In this document: piece by piece, positions 11,986-23,600 of the stretch | Numbering within the stretch: position 1 is the stretch's first letter | How the letters are laid out: the number at the start of each line of letters is the position of its first letter | Assembly: GCA_036023115.1 (NCBI GenBank) | Contig: JAYKKT010000089.1 | Span: 15,122,501-15,186,500, forward strand | Direction: 5' to 3' | Source: Brasenia schreberi | Lineage: Eukaryota > Streptophyta > Magnoliopsida > Nymphaeales > Cabombaceae | Length of the DNA: 64,000 bases | Notes under the pieces: model-generated | Told to the model about the DNA's origin: nothing | Seen by the model: only the letters and a program-made list of their open reading frames with translations | Database searches by the model: none | Made by a program: the position numbers and the translations under genes

Positions 11986-14792
11986 TAAACACTCAAAGTT
12001 TTTCTGAAGAAAAATATATTTTATCCAATAAAGCTAGTTTTAAATTTCAAATTTTAAAATAGGTGAGATGATTCTATGGATCTTGGATCATAGGGACCAA
12101 GTCTGCTCCACAACAAATTAAATTAAATATGAGGTTTTTGACCAAAGAATATCAAAAAGAAAATAAAGTAAAGAAAAGGCTGCAACATCCACTTGTTTTA
12201 TTAGGAAGAGTCTATCATTAAAGAGAATTCTAATACAACAGAAATATCCAAAATGATTTCAGCTATTATGGAAAGTCATGCATACATATTACATATATGC
12301 TATTGTAAACACCCCAAAATGTTTTGCAAAAACATATTCAAGCATGTTTTGAAACAGTGGATTGGTTTTAAAAAATCCATGATTTAAATATGGCCTACGA
12401 ATTTCATAAAGTATTAAAAACAAAGATTTTGAAATTAAAAGTTTTAAGTTTCAAAATCAAGTTTTAAAAATGTAAACAAAGATGAGATTAGAATTGGTTC
12501 AAAAAAGGATAAGGACGAAGGCCGCCGATGATCTCGGGAGAAGGCACGATCTCAGGGCCAAAACAAAATTGAAGCATCCCAATCCAATCTCCAAGCAGCA
12601 ACAAGAAGGCAAGGACTGAGCTCATTCACCAAATGTGGACTAAGACGAAGGACCTAGTCTCGAACGGACTAGGGAGGTTGAAACCAAGATGAGCTAGGCC
12701 GAATCAAAAGCCTAAGACCAAGGGCTACGACTCAAGTTACATGCAATGACGAACAAGTTGATTTAAACTAAGATAGGGACTAGCCTAAGACAATGGCTCA
12801 AGAAGACACCAACATGGGCTAGACCACACTAAAAAAAGACTCGAGTCAAAGTATGGTGGACAAGCAAGAAGAACTAGGGTGAGGTGGGCTCACCCATTCA
12901 AGTCATATGCATCTCGTGTGGGCTGCACCCAACCCATATACTTGAAAGAACCTACCTTGGCCGACCTAAATCCACCAACCTAGCCGACCCACCTTGGGTG
13001 ATCTTGACCAAACCCACTTGGCTGCATCAAGGCTAGACCGAACCCACCTGGCTACATCAAGGCTGGACCGAACCCACCTTGGTTGACCTATGACCAAGGG
13101 GGACCACTACAAGTCCACGCGAAGTATGGTGGCCAGCAAGACATCTTTGGAGTTGGATCAAGAGTGGAGCTCCAAAAGCCCATCCAACCCAAAACCGTGG
13201 AAGGCTCTACGGCTTCCCCCCTTGAGGCCTATAAAAAGGAACCTTGGGGGCTGGTTTCCAGCATTAGAGGAGGTGAAGAAAGAGAGAGATATGTAGGAAA
13301 AGAAAGAGAGACAGACAGAGAAAGAGTGGGAAAAAGAGAGAGAGAGAGAGAGGGAGAGAAAGGAGAGGAAGAAAAGGAGTTGTCTCCTCTAAGATCCTCT
13401 ACGTCCGATGCCAAGGAAGGTCCGATTGCAAGGTTTATTTCTCACTCTTCATTTACTTTAATCTCTCCTTACTCCCATTCAATTAAAATGGGTTGTATTA
13501 ATGGAGCAATTGTCTCCTCCCATAATGTAATAGCTAGTGATGTTGTTTATTTCATTTCTTTACATTCACGCCTATTACATGTTTGATTTCAAGTTTCTCC
13601 TACCTCTCTATACGATATACTCTTATATCTTCTAATCCCCTCTATACTTAAGCTATAAATATATTTCAATTCATTTCCTTGTCATTTACTTTAAATTTGT
13701 TGTGATTAGTCTTTTAATTTCAGACGAAATGCATTCATGTATGTTTTAAACATGGAAATTTATTTTCACCATCCTGTATTTATTTGTTATTTTATTTTTC
13801 ATTTTTGTCTCTCTATCCAAATGATCTAAAATTTGGTACACTGAATCCTCACACACAAGCCCACATATACTAAAATTTTAAAGAATTTTAGGGCCGTGTA
13901 GCAATATAATTAAATTTGGAGAAGATCAGAAAAATCCATAGTTAAATCTGTCAAACCTGTGTTTCCTGCAACATAGCTTGGGTTATCATCCAATAACTCT
14001 ATCTATAGTGAACCACTTTCAGTGAAACTTATCTTATTGGAAAGTTGACATCTATATCTTTCTAACAAGATAAAGTTCATAGAATAGATATTTTTGTAAC
14101 AGATCAGCTTTGAATGCTTGAGTAGAGGCACATTCTTAATTTAATTCTGCAATCACAATACAAAAAAATAGAATAAATATAGTTCCAAAATTTTCATATT
14201 TGTGTTTACTCAATGTAAAATTTTCGTGAATTTTGGAGATTCCGAAGCTATTCAAAAAAATCTTAAAACAAGTTCTAAAAACAGAACCAGTTTTTGTTTT
14301 TCAAAACTTTGAAAAATTTTCTTTCATAGGCCAAGTGCACGTTTTTGGTTGATCAAAGTTGATTCGAAAGTGAATTTTGAAAACACACTTTGTTCAAATC
14401 AATCCTTAAAGCGTCTAGGATGACACTTGAGTACCGGTTCAAGAAGGCATAAGGCGAAAAGATCTCACTTCCCCACAATCGCTACACGAAGTCAAAAAAA
14501 CAATCTTTGCTAGTTTAAGTAAACTAGCTGGCACACTCGCACACCCGATGTAGATTGAAAACTTATTTCAAGTCTCTACATAGACTTTGAAGTAAATTTT
14601 CACATCTATAGCTATATATACATAAAATAATATATAAATATGTAATAACTGAAAAAATAACTCATATATATATATTTATGTAACATGGGCCTTCTATATA
14701 GTTACATAACATTAGGTAAGTATATACATATATATGTAGTATCATAAAATATATATGTGTTTACCTAATATATATGTTTATGTAACATAGGT

Positions 14793-14845
<53 letters not shown>

Positions 14846-15563
14846 CGTAAAACTAAGTATGTACATATATATGTAGTATCATAAAATATATGCGTTTACC
14901 TTATATATATATATATGTGTGTGGGGTGGGGGGGTTGGTATAATGTCCATATATATTAATCATATCTACATAATATATAGCTACATATATAATGTATACA
15001 TTGCATACATAAAGGCAGAATTAAACAAGAAAGGAGCAACCAACAATTTCCAGTTTTCTACTTGTCATTTGCATCAACAAGCTCAAGAAAGAAGCACAAT
15101 CCCTGCAAATACCAAAACTTCTATCTTCTTGCTTTTTATTTTTATGCTTTCCAAAGTGAGAAATGTTGTATCAAAATTTTCATTTCAAGACACCCTAAGA
15201 AAAACTATAAATAGGGTGTAAATCGTCATTGTAAGGAGGAAGCAAGAGAAGAGGAAATCATAATTCGAGTTTCTCTCTCTCTCTCTCTCTCCCTGTGGTG
15301 TGTGATCATTGCTACAATCAATATCTAAGGGTTGGCCGAGCAATTGCTAGCCAACCTCTTAAGAATTTTGTAGGCCAAGAGTCAATCTTTATCCATCATA
15401 GCAAGAAGTTAATTGTGAAAAGAATATGGACAGGGTCCACAATGTATAAAAGGAAAGTGAATAAGATGTAAGTCACTCTTGATTTAGTTTTTATTTTGCT
15501 TTCATAAAATTAAGAAGATTGGTTACAAGTTTAGGATTTCATAGAACCTAAAATTTGTATACA
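11986..15563 (+). repeat. 3' LTR of the decayed element, split by a solo LTR
   Basis: The LTR occupies 11986-12303 and 14611-15563. The first part matches the 5' LTR closely (GGATCTTGGATCATAG, GCTGCAACATCCACTT). The second part has the CTATAAATAG box at 15205-15214 and a (TC)n leader near 15272-15290. The interruption is flanked by a direct repeat GCTAT, so the split results from insertion. Confidence 0.7.
12304..14610 (+). mobile_element. Solo LTR (2307 bp) with perfect GCTAT target duplication
   Basis: The sequence starts TGTAAACACCCC and ends TCTATA (a decayed TCTACA). It is flanked by GCTAT at 12299-12303 and 14611-14615. A TATA box CTATAAAAAG lies at 13229-13238, followed by a GA-rich leader (about 13270-13380). 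A 33-bp tandem duplication (CAAGGCTRGACCGAACCCACC) occurs at about 13026-13080. Near its 3' end is the palindrome CTAGTTTAAGTAAACTAG (14510-14527). No internal region or second LTR is present, so it probably arose by LTR-LTR recombination. The 167-codon ORF at 13083-13586 spans promoter and leader and is not credible as a gene. Confidence 0.85.
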
Positions 15564-16589
15564 TCATCCTTTAGGCTTTTGGATATCAGTGGTGTATTCA
15601 AAAAACAAAGAAAGAAAGAGGTTCAAGACCATGATATATTATGACTTTTGTTTGCAATAATATGCAACCAAATGATGAATCCAAACTCAAAATGTAATGG
15701 AGTTCAAAACTATGTTGCATAATGATTTCCTATTTGCATTAATCTAGACACTAAAGGCTAATCCAATAGATACAATATCAACAACAACAAAAACGAAGCC
15801 TTTCCCTACACTACGTATGGTCAATTACATTGATTCTTTGCCATGATAGAGTTTTATCTTGTGCCATAGTAGTAGTTAATTCCAAAAAAGGCATATTATG
15901 CTTATTTTCATCGATCTAGCCACCAATAGTTTCCTTCCAACTGGCAAAAAGTTATTTATATAGTTGAACTAGTATGTTATAAAATTTTATGGCATCAAGT
16001 GCAATATAAACTTTTATTTCTTCAAGATGGTGGGGAGCAGGAACTAGCAAGCTACAACTAAGCGCATTGGGTTCCTCCTCACATGGAGGAGGTGGGAGAG
16101 AGAGAATTGCAGTGACATGGCATGTATTTTTTTCATATTTCATGGCTATTGCTATTTATTTAGGCGATGACAACTTATAATTTCTCTAATGTGCATGCCT
16201 TCTTTCTCTTATAGTGAATAATATTTATTATATTCATGAATTTTGTTTTGGGAAAGCCGAACAGCACATGAAAAATCCTTTCTCTCTCTTCTTCTTGGAG
16301 TAATCGATCGAAGTAGTTTCTTTTGGTTCTTTTGGCCGTTCAATATTTTTTAAGCAAGGAGGCAACCATATTTGCATCATCATTAAGGAAGGTCTAAGAT
16401 TTATTTTGGGCTCTTTTGAGTTGTTCATTGTCTCTTTCTCCAGTTTATTTGGCTGCTTGATTGTGGGTTGATTATTTCTTACTTCTCAACATATTTTCAC
16501 TTTTCGTAGTGAGTAAGGGCATTGAGTTTTATTCGGTAATGGGTAGATGATAATGTTTTGAATCATATTGCTAATAATAAATTGTTTTT
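15564..16589. other. Stretch with no supported gene
   Basis: It lies between the LTR element and the truncated copia element. No copia 5' LTR or primer-binding site is visible, so the copia element is 5'-truncated or its 5' end has decayed beyond recognition. Confidence 0.5.
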
Positions 16590-16599
16590 TGTTGAAGCA

Positions 16600-17060
16600 G
16601 GCTATGAACTTGAGTTACAAGGATGGTAGTTCTATTTCGATCACTTGAGTGATTTTCAAGGATGCTTTGACTAGTTGTCGGCATGGGTGTGAAATTTGAA
16701 GATGAAATTTTGGGACTTTGGTTGCTTAATACTCTACTGATTCTTGGGAAAATCTTAGAGTCACTTTGACTAGTTCTGCTCCTGGAGGTGTTGTGACCAT
16801 GAATTATGTAAAGACCTATTATTTTAAATGAAGAAGTCGACGACGAACTCGGCAAGTGGCGTCCTCTTCACAATCGAGAGGTTTTAGTTCTGAAAATAGG
16901 GGGAGAGAAGCATTGAGAGGATCGGGGACAAGGCAATAGAGGCAAAAGCAAGAGTAGAAGCAAATCAAGGTCTAAATACAAAAATCTTGAGTGTGACTAT
17001 TGTGGTAAAAAAAGGGCATGTCCAAAGGTTTGCTACTAGATGGAAAAAGGAGAACAAGAA
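16600..17060 (+). pseudogene. copia gag remnant
   Basis: Translated pieces in shifting frames match copia gag: MNLSYKDGSSI, then KFEDEILGLWLLNT, then SAPGGVVTMNYVK, then a serine-rich spacer. A zinc-knuckle start (CDYCGKK) appears near 16990. A one-base insertion in the run of A's there shifts the frame, and with that base ignored the reading becomes CDYCGKKGHVQRFA, lacking the final Cys of CCHC. The N-terminal half of gag is absent. It cannot make a working capsid protein. Confidence 0.75.
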
Positions 17061-17184
17061 AAAGGCAAACAACAAAAGAAGGATAATGATAATGATGATC
17101 GTGTTGCCACCACTACTTTGGAAGAGATCTTGTGATTATCTATAATGAGAATTTGATTAATGTTGCTTGTGATGAGACCAATTT

Positions 17185-17340
17185 GGGTTGTTGACAAGTG
17201 GTGCCTGTTTTCATGTGACATCTAGGAAGGATTTCTTCACATCTTATACTCCTGGTGATTATGGGGTTTTGAAGATGGGTAATGATGGTATGTCAAAGGT
17301 GATTGGCATTGGCAATGTTTGTTTGGTAACCAATTAATGG
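17185..17340 (+). pseudogene. copia aspartic protease remnant
   Basis: The stretch reads TSGACFHVTSRKDFFTSY followed by GDYGVLKMGNDGMSKVIGIG. In active copia proteases the motif is DSGA; here Asp is replaced by Thr, so the catalytic residue is lost. A stop follows at the junction to the next domain. Confidence 0.8.
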
Positions 17341-18504
17341 ACAAAGTTGATTTTGAAGAATGTCGGACACGCACCAGACATCCGTTTGCATTTGATTTCG
17401 CTAGTGTTCTTGATGATGATGGCTATTTTAGTACCTTTGGTGGTGGGCAGTGGAAACTCTCAAGGGTTCTTTGGTTGTGGCACATGGAAAGAAGTGTTCG
17501 GGTTTGTCTTGGACCAAGGCTTCAATTTGTTGATGTTGTTAATATAGTGAGTGTGATAATCCTTAGCCACATTAGTGAGAAGGGACTTGATACTTTGGCC
17601 AAAAAGAATCTACTTTTAGGTTTGAAGGGTGCAAGTTTGGAAAAGTGTACTCATTGTTTGGTAGGAGACGAGAATAGAGTCTCTTTCAAGAGTCATCCTC
17701 CTTCTAGAAATCGAGAGGTGCTTGAGTTGGTACATTCAGATCTTTGTGGTCCAATGAGGACTAAAACATTTGGTGGTGCACTTTACTTTGTGACTTTTAT
17801 TGATGATCATTCAAGGAAACTTTGGGTTTATGCCTTGAAGACTAAGGACCGGGTGTTCGGTGTCTTTAAGTAGTTTTAGACTGCATGTTGAGAGAGAAAG
17901 GGAAGAAAGCGAAATGTGTTTACTTGACCGATAATGGTGGTGAATATTGTGGACCATTTGATGAGTATGCTGCAGCGACAAGGTATTAGACACCAGAAGA
18001 CGCCTCCTAAGACTCCTCGGCTTAATGGCCTGGCGAGAAAGGATGAACAGGACATTGATGGAGAGAGTTAGATGTTTGCTTTACGAAGCAAAGTTACTGG
18101 ATCTTTTGGGGTGAGGCTTTGTATACTTTTGCACATGTTATTAATTTATCTCCTCTGTTGCTTTGCTAGTGGTGATGTTCTGACATAGAGTGTGGTATGG
18201 AAAGGATGTTTCCTATGACCACTTACGTGTCTTTGGGTGTAGAGCATTTGTACATGTACCCAAAGATGAGAGGTCCAAGTTGGATGTCAAGACTAGGCAA
18301 TGCATCTTCATTGGCTATGGTCATGATGAGTTTGGCTATAGGTTGTATGATCCAGTTGAGAAGAAGCTTGTTAGAAGTCGTGATGTTATTTTCATGGAGG
18401 ATCGGACCATTGAAGATATTGACAAGGCAAAGAAGTCGAGTCTCCGAATACCGATGGTTTGGTTGATATTGATCCAGTTCCTGAGTCTCATATGCTTGAT
18501 GTAG
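17341..18504 (+). pseudogene. copia GAG-pre-integrase and integrase remnant
   Basis: The GAG-pre-integrase segment (LILKNVGHAPDIRLHLIS) starts near 17347 in one frame. The zinc-binding part (LSHISEKGLDTLAKKN, then CTHCLVG) and the integrase core (LVHSDLCGPMRTKTFGG, FVTFIDDHSRKLWVY) follow in another frame up to a stop at 17871. The C-terminal part (VFGCRAFVHVPKDERSKLD, RQCIFIGYGHDEFGYRLYD) is at 18220-18450. Several stops lie between. In a live element this enzyme inserts the cDNA; this copy is dead. Confidence 0.85.
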
Positions 18505-18767
18505 CTAACTTTGGCAATCATGATGATGTGCATAATAATCATATTCGGGGTGATCGGGTTGAGGATGTTGTTGATAATGTTGCGATGAGGTAGATGCTCC
18601 TGCTCGTGAGGTTGTTGATGAACTGTTGTTTCACTTAGGAGGTCTTCGGACATCTTATTCCTCTACCCGTTATTCATCGATGAATATGTGCTCTCACGAC
18701 GGGGAGAACACGAGTGCTACGAAGAGGCTATGGAGAGTGAGCGAGAAGGCGAGAATGGGTTGCAACA

Positions 18768-19730
18768 ATGAATGATGAGATGAAATCTTTGCTTGACAAC
18801 CATACTTTTGAGCTGGTCAAGTTGCCTAAGGACAGGGAAAGCTTTGCAAAATCGTGGATTTACGGGTTGAAGAATGATGAGAATACTTCCACTCCAAGAT
18901 ACAAAGCTAGATTAGTTGTCAAAGGCTACCGTCGAGAAAAAGGGGATTGATTTTGAGGAAATCTTCTCTTCGGTTGTTAAAATGTCATCCATCCGAGTTG
19001 TTCTTGGTTTGGCAGCAAGTCTTGATTTAGAGGTTGAGCAGATGGATGTGAAAACTGCTTTCCTTCATGGTGATTTGGAGGAGGAGATTTACATGGAGCA
19101 ACTGAGGGTTTTGTGATGAAGGGTAAAGAAAATTATGTACGCAAGTTGAAGAAAAGTTTGTATGGCTTGAAACAAGCCCGAGGCAATGGTACAAGAAGTT
19201 TGAGTCTGTTATGATTCAATGAGGGATTCAAGAAGACTACTTGATCATTGTGTGTTTGTGCGTAAATTTTTGATAATGATTTCATCATTTTATTGTTCTA
19301 TGTTGAAGATATGTTAATTGTTGGTCGTAATACTTCTAGAATTGAAAGGTTAAAAAAGAAACTCAATAATTCTTTTACCATGAAAGACTTAGGATCAATA
19401 AAGCAAATTATTGGTATATAGATTACTTGTGATAGAGTAGCTAAGAAGTTGTGGTTATCACGGGAGAAGTACATTGAGAAAGTGCTTCAACGGTTTCACT
19501 TAGATAAAGCTAAAGTTGTAAGTACACCTCTTGCTTTACACTTTAAGCTTAGCACTAGACAAGCTCCTTCTAGTGATGAAGAGAAACAAGACATGCAACA
19601 TGTTTCTCATGCATCTGCAGTAGGAAGTTTGATGTATGCAATGGTTTGCACAAGGCACGATATAGCTCATGCAGTTGGTGTGGTTAGTCGTTTTCTTTCC
19701 AATCTGGTAGAGAGCATTGGAAAGTTGTGA
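18768..19730 (+). pseudogene. copia reverse transcriptase remnant
   Basis: RT begins with MNDEMKSLLDNHTFELVKLP and runs to RYKARLVVKGY, where a frameshift near 18930 moves the reading to KGIDFEEIFSSVVKMSSIRV and MDVKTAFLHGDLEEEIYME. The catalytic YVDD box reads YVED at 19299-19310, so the first aspartate is now glutamate. The downstream part (WLSREKYIEKVLQRFHLDKA, VGSLMYAMVCTRHDIAHAV) is open from 19449 to 19730. Confidence 0.85.
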
Positions 19731-19985
19731 AGTGGATATTGAGATATCTTCGAGGCACTTCTAGTTTGAAACTCTGTTTTGGAATTGGGAAACCTATTCT
19801 TTGTGTTATTGATGTGAGCGTGATCATCGATTACGTGATGTTCGGAGACTCTAAGTTGTTGGAACTTGAGAAGATCCATACCGATGATAATGGTTCAACC
19901 ATCTTTGATAAAGACTCTGTCGAGGGAAAGTTTGAAGATTGTCGTTTGGTTGTCGGTTTGGCATTTACCTCCACTTCGAGTTGGA
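19731..19985 (+). pseudogene. copia RNase H remnant with internal deletion
   Basis: KWILRYLRGTSSLKLCFG is followed within about 30 codons by KIHTDDNGSTIFDKDSVEGK, the normal C-terminal end of RNase H in this lineage. Most of the RNase H core is therefore missing. Confidence 0.65.
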
Positions 19986-19992
19986 GGGAGTT

Positions 19993-20691
19993 TGTTGGAC
20001 GGGTCGACCCAGTGGGTCTTATGCCAATATTTAAATAAAAAAAAAAATATGATAGCTTTTATACGATTTGATTCGTTTTCTCTTCTTTCTATGTTTTAGA
20101 TTTTCCATTTTAGAAAGGCAGAAGTACCTAGCTAGTAGAGAGGAGAAAAACTTCGATCTCGATTTACGTACTCGTATCGGGTGGTCATTCGCTGATCACT
20201 GCGATCTTGATGATTTCTCGGTATGTTGTTCCTTGAATCGTGAACTTCTACTTATGTGATCAAATGTAATTTCTATTACTTCATTTTGTACTCTATTTAT
20301 TAAGGTGTTTACTCTTTGTGGGTTTTGAGCATTGTTACTTTGTTAATTTCCACTTTCTTGGATGATTAGGTAGGAGCCGCAGATTGTGATATCCTTATTT
20401 ATTGGGAGAAACTTTTTGTACTTTCATTGATCATTATAGTAGTGATTTTTAGGATTATGTCCGTGGTTTTTATCTCTCACATTAAGTGGAGTTTTTCACG
20501 TTGAAATTGTCGAGTGCTTCTCTTTGCTCATTTAATTTTTGTGCATTTTTAGATATATCTTTTGGTAGATATTTTGGTTAGTTGTATATTTTGCTTCTAG
20601 GTTCTTTCAAGTGGAAAAGATTTTATTACATATTTCACACAGTGTGTTATTACTATTCCCCAGGCACACACTCCTTTTTCCTTTCCCAACA
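19993..20691 (+). repeat. 3' LTR of the copia element (699 bp)
   Basis: It starts TGTTGGACGG directly after the purine tract TTGGAGGGAG and ends TTTCCCAACA, giving the short inverted termini TGTTGG/CCAACA. It is followed by TATTG, the expected position of the target duplication. The 5' partner is not present, so this cannot be confirmed. Confidence 0.75.
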
Positions 20692-21310
20692 TATTGGTCC
20701 TTCAAACAAGGGTGATCGAATGGTATACAAACAAGGTGTTGAGGTACCGGATTTGCAAGTAACTTCGGGTTTGAGTTCCAATGGTCCTCGGGTTGATGGA
20801 GGAAATTGAGTTGCTGAATTTTAATTGTGGGTTTCGTGTTAATGGAGCTCTACCGTGCATCCTGGGATTGTGTCTCGTGTGGTTAGGTGCCTCTACGTTG
20901 AAGGTTATAGGAGATGCTATAATGGTTAAGGTTTGTTGTTCTACCAAATGGTCGGTAGGTATGGTATATTTTCCTTTACAAATTTTTGGGTATGGTATGC
21001 AAAGATACCAAAGAACCGGGGAAATTTTATTAAGGAGAAAAGAAAAATAATAGTGAAGATGCTTAAACAAATGAACTCATTCTCTCAATTCAAAGTCATA
21101 AGAATTGTGTCTCCTTCGTGGTGGAAGACTCTATTAACCTAGTCGATGGGATTCAATAAAATGTGGTAGTTAGCATGTTACAAGAAGTATTGTTTCCATA
21201 GCCCGACCCGTTAAAGCAAATCATTTTGCAACACACGAATTGTATTGTACCTAACATTGTATCCGGTTTTCAAATTTTATCATTATTCAGTTTTTCCATA
21301 ATTTTAATTT
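20692..21310 (+). repeat. Unidentified repeat, copy 1
   Basis: From TATTGGTCCTTCAAA to about 21310 the sequence is repeated at 22665-23600 with many small differences. Shared landmarks include ATCGAATGGT, GGTATATTTTCCTTTACA, TTTTTGGGTATGGTATGC, GTGAAGATGCTTAAACAA and GTGGTGGAAGACTCTATT. ORFs in it are short and not conserved between copies, so I assign no product. Confidence 0.75.
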
Positions 21311-22664
21311 ATTTTATTATTGGATTTTTCCATAATTAGACATTTTATCTCTTTGGGTATGCCAAATTGGATTTTTACTTTTAGAAGGGTAGAGTTTTAA
21401 AGACCAGCATTCACTAATATTTTACAAGTTTGGTCAATTTGAACTATTTATGAGACTAACTCTCATTTAACCGCTTAAGTACGAGGGGTTATGTAATTTC
21501 CCACAAGACGATGGTGGAGCTTTGAATTTATTGTATAATTGTTCATTATTTTGTTTATCTCTATTGCTTTTTCTTCACTTTAGGTAAATGTATTTATTAT
21601 TTTTTTTAATTCATTGTTTTTCCTTTCATTATCTTTTATATGGGGTTGATATTTAGAATCTCAACCTTTGTGATATAGTTTTGTTGAAAATTTTAAATGA
21701 GATAATTATTAATTATTTAAATAAATTTATAAAGTAATATGATACTAATTTTTAGTGGTGCTAGAATGTAGGTGCTAGAATTGATATATTTCTTAAAATA
21801 AAATAATTTTAAATTAGCATGATTATTAGTAAATTTATACCTGTCTTACGCAACATCGTGATTTAAATTTGTATGTTTACTTGTGTGCTCCTCTTGAATG
21901 GAATCGACTCGATGCCCACTAATCCATCCTGTAATAGACTTCAAAGCATTTTCTCGCTAACATTTAGTAAGGTTAACATTCTTTTTCAACTTCTAATTAA
22001 GTGAGAAAGCCAACCAGTGATTTAACTCGTTCGTAATGAACTTCGTGCATTACACCCGCATACCTTTAAGGTTCAACCAATTTCGTAACATGTTTAGGCT
22101 AGGCCTTATGATAATATGATATCCTACCCTCCTCAAGGCTTTAAACACTACCTTTTACAATTTGTTTAGTATTACAATTACAAATTACAATGTACCAAAG
22201 TTTACATCACATTTATCGACCACGACAAAATCATTTTTTGATAAATACTTATTCGAATGTGCTAGGATTTGTAAATAATTTGGGTAATACGTAGTTAATA
22301 CAATTGGAAAATATTATAAAAGTTTTTTTTTCCATTTCAAGTATGGGAATCAGTATAAGTGATATTTTTAAACCAAATTTTACAATACATTAACCGTATA
22401 GGTGCATTACAGATAGTGCATTAAAGTAGTAATTAATTAACTTTCAAAATGTAATCCAATGTTCAAATTTTTTTAGTTGTTTGCAAGATATTATATAAGT
22501 ATAAAATAATTATGCGCCTTATTACAATGGACCATTTTGAAAAAGAGCACCAAGTAGTCTAGTTTGTTTTAGTACATTGGATAGAGGTGAATCAAAAAGT
22601 AACAGTTGGAATTCATCACTTACAACCTCGCTTAATAGATAAATATGTATAGTTGGAGTTTGCA
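21311..22664. other. AT-rich stretch with no supported gene
   Basis: No ORF of interest, no RNA and no transposon end is recognised here. Confidence 0.5.
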
Positions 22665-23600
22665 TATTGGTCCTTCAAATGCAAGGTGATCGAATGGTTT
22701 ACAAACAAGGGTGTTAAAGATGCGGTACCACATTTGTAGCAATCAGGTTTCAATGGTTCTTTGTGGGTTGATGGTGAAAAATTGAGTTGAATTTTGGTGG
22801 TGTTTCGGAGCTATGGAGCTCTGCTTGTGTCCTGTAAGGATTGCTTGTCTATGTGTGGTTAGGGTGCCTCGTTGAAGGTTATAGAAGACTTTGTTGAATG
22901 TAAACTAGTTTAGATTCATACATGTTTAGTAAATCAATAATATTTCAAAAAAGTCTTAATCTTCTTTTTCTATCTGTCCCGGACTCGATTCAAAAAAGTC
23001 TTAATCTTCTTTTTCTATCCGTCGACTCAAAAACAAAACATGCTCTTTTTTCTTTTCCTTTCAATACACTTTTCATCTCTATTTTTTTTAGTCATTTTCT
23101 TATTTAATTCATTAATTATTATTTTTCCATGAATTTTTATACAAACCGATGCTTCTATTTTTTTATTTTTGCTTAACTAGAAGCGAGTGCTATAATGGTT
23201 AAAGGTTTGTTGTTTCTACCGAATGAATAGGTGGTAGCTAGGTATGGTATATTTTCCTTTACAAATTTTTGGGTATGGTATGCAAAGATACTAAAAAGAA
23301 CCGAGGAAAAAGAAGAAAGGGAGAAAAGAAAAATAATAGTGAAGATGCTTAAACAAATGAACTTATTCTCAATTCAAAGTCATAAGAACTGCAGGTCTCC
23401 TTCCCGTGGTGGAAGACTCTATTAAACCGTCGATGGTATTCAATAAAATAATGGTAGTTAGCATGTTACAAGTAAGCTTGTTTCCATAGTCAGTTTGGCA
23501 GATTAAGTAAATCATTTTGTAACACATGAATTGTATTGTACCCATTTATAACATTTTTTAATTTTTTATCATCCTCGATTTTTAATTTTTTTTTATTCTA
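22665..23600 (+). repeat. Unidentified repeat, copy 2, interrupted by a ~290-bp insertion
   Basis: This is the second copy of the repeat at 20692-21310. Relative to copy 1 it is broken between about 22893 and 23186 by a T-rich insertion, which contains a 46-bp tandem duplication (TTCAAAAAAGTCTTAATC at 22943 and 22989). No clear terminal repeats of the inserted piece were identified. Confidence 0.7.

Larger units (their letters stand above)
5797..15563 (+). mobile_element. Decayed gypsy-type LTR element without pol, with nested LTRs
   Basis: Two related LTRs bracket a 4.7-kb interior. The 5' LTR starts at 5797 (TGTAAACACCC). The 3' LTR starts at 11986 right after a purine tract (AAAAAGGGGCATA) and resumes at 14611 after a nested solo LTR. 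The interior starts with a PBS-like TTAGCATGCTCGGTGGGA near 7334, a mutated version of the site in the 10.2-kb element to the right. No protease, RT or integrase is recognisable, so it looks non-autonomous. A matching target duplication was not found, so the outer ends are approximate. Confidence 0.65.
16590..20691 (+). mobile_element. 5'-truncated, decayed Ty1/copia element (Tork-like)
   Basis: Gag, protease, integrase, RT and an RNase H remnant occur in copia order (integrase before RT) on the plus strand, followed by a purine tract (GGAGGGAG) and a 3' LTR. Frameshifts and stops break every domain. Wording such as GGALYFVTFIDDHSRK and HASAVGSLMYAMVCTRHDIA is typical of the Tork lineage. The 5' LTR is not seen. 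Confidence 0.88.

Noticed and set aside
13083..13586. 167-codon ORF with Arg/Glu-rich repeats
   Set aside because: It crosses the TATA box and GA-rich leader of the solo LTR; the charged repeats come from (GA)n sequence.
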